Source: Spirosomataceae bacterium
GTDB lineage: Bacteria > Bacteroidota > Bacteroidia > Cytophagales > Spirosomataceae
Direction: 5' to 3'
NCBI GenBank assembly: GCA_030731175.1
Contig: JANQUM010000015.1
Span: 1,443 to 7,469, forward strand
DNA length: 6,027 nt
Shown: positions 6,012 to 6,027 of the stretch, piece after piece
How positions within the stretch are numbered: position 1 is the first letter of the stretch
How the letters are laid out: the number at the start of each line of letters is the position of its first letter
Made by a program: the position numbers and the translations under genes
The notes under the pieces: model-generated
Told to the model about the DNA's origin: nothing
Seen by the model: the letters and a program-made list of their open reading frames with translations, nothing else
The model's database searches: none

Positions 6012-6027
6012 ATGAAAACCCCAAAAC
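6012..6027 (+). CDS. Possible start of a further rightward gene, cut by the window edge
   Basis: An ATG at 6012-6014 begins MKTPK and runs off the right edge. Upstream, ACAACAACTTTCAAAA is A-rich, as before the other starts in this window, and the spacing from the murA terminator is suitable for a new transcript. Five codons are far too few to name it or prove that it is a gene. I saw no convincing TAnnTTTG element in 5920-6011. Confidence 0.3.

Overview
This window looks like chromosomal housekeeping DNA from a member of the Bacteroidota, most plausibly an environmental Cytophagales/Spirosomaceae-type bacterium; the exact genus cannot be read from the sequence. The evidence is: perfect TAnnTTTG-type -7 promoter elements; A-rich stretches instead of Shine-Dalgarno sites before every start codon; the DUF4290 gene next to murA, a pairing I associate with Bacteroidota; a DUF2911 secreted protein; and a MurA with Asp in place of the catalytic Cys.

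Layout, left to right. A leftward gene for a TMEM220-family membrane protein is cut by the left edge (1-310). A 375-base stretch without protein genes (311-685) is not empty: it holds a small signal recognition particle RNA (about 468-550) with its own consensus promoter, then the leader and probable promoter of a small transaldolase gene (686-1345). That gene ends in a strong hairpin terminator. A secreted DUF2911 protein follows (1473-2042). It converges on a leftward lipoprotein gene, a GHL10-family glycoside hydrolase with a C-terminal fibronectin-III-like domain (2106-3674), and one hairpin lies in the gap between them. A divergent intergenic region (3675-3837) then drives a rightward pair, DUF4290 (3838-4503) and murA (4557-5861), closed by a clear terminator at 5891-5918. 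A possible next start codon lies at 6012, just before the right edge.

Functionally, the genes cover protein targeting (SRP RNA), pentose phosphate metabolism (transaldolase) and the cell envelope: MurA makes the first committed peptidoglycan precursor, the GHL10 lipoprotein probably cuts glycan, and DUF4290 is tied to MurA by position. I see no mobile element, CRISPR array, phage gene, tRNA or rRNA, and no sign of horizontal transfer. I found no convincing new multi-gene system. The points most worth a second look are the domain IV loop of the SRP RNA, the Asp-type MurA, and the uncharacterised DUF4290 protein with its basic low-complexity tail.
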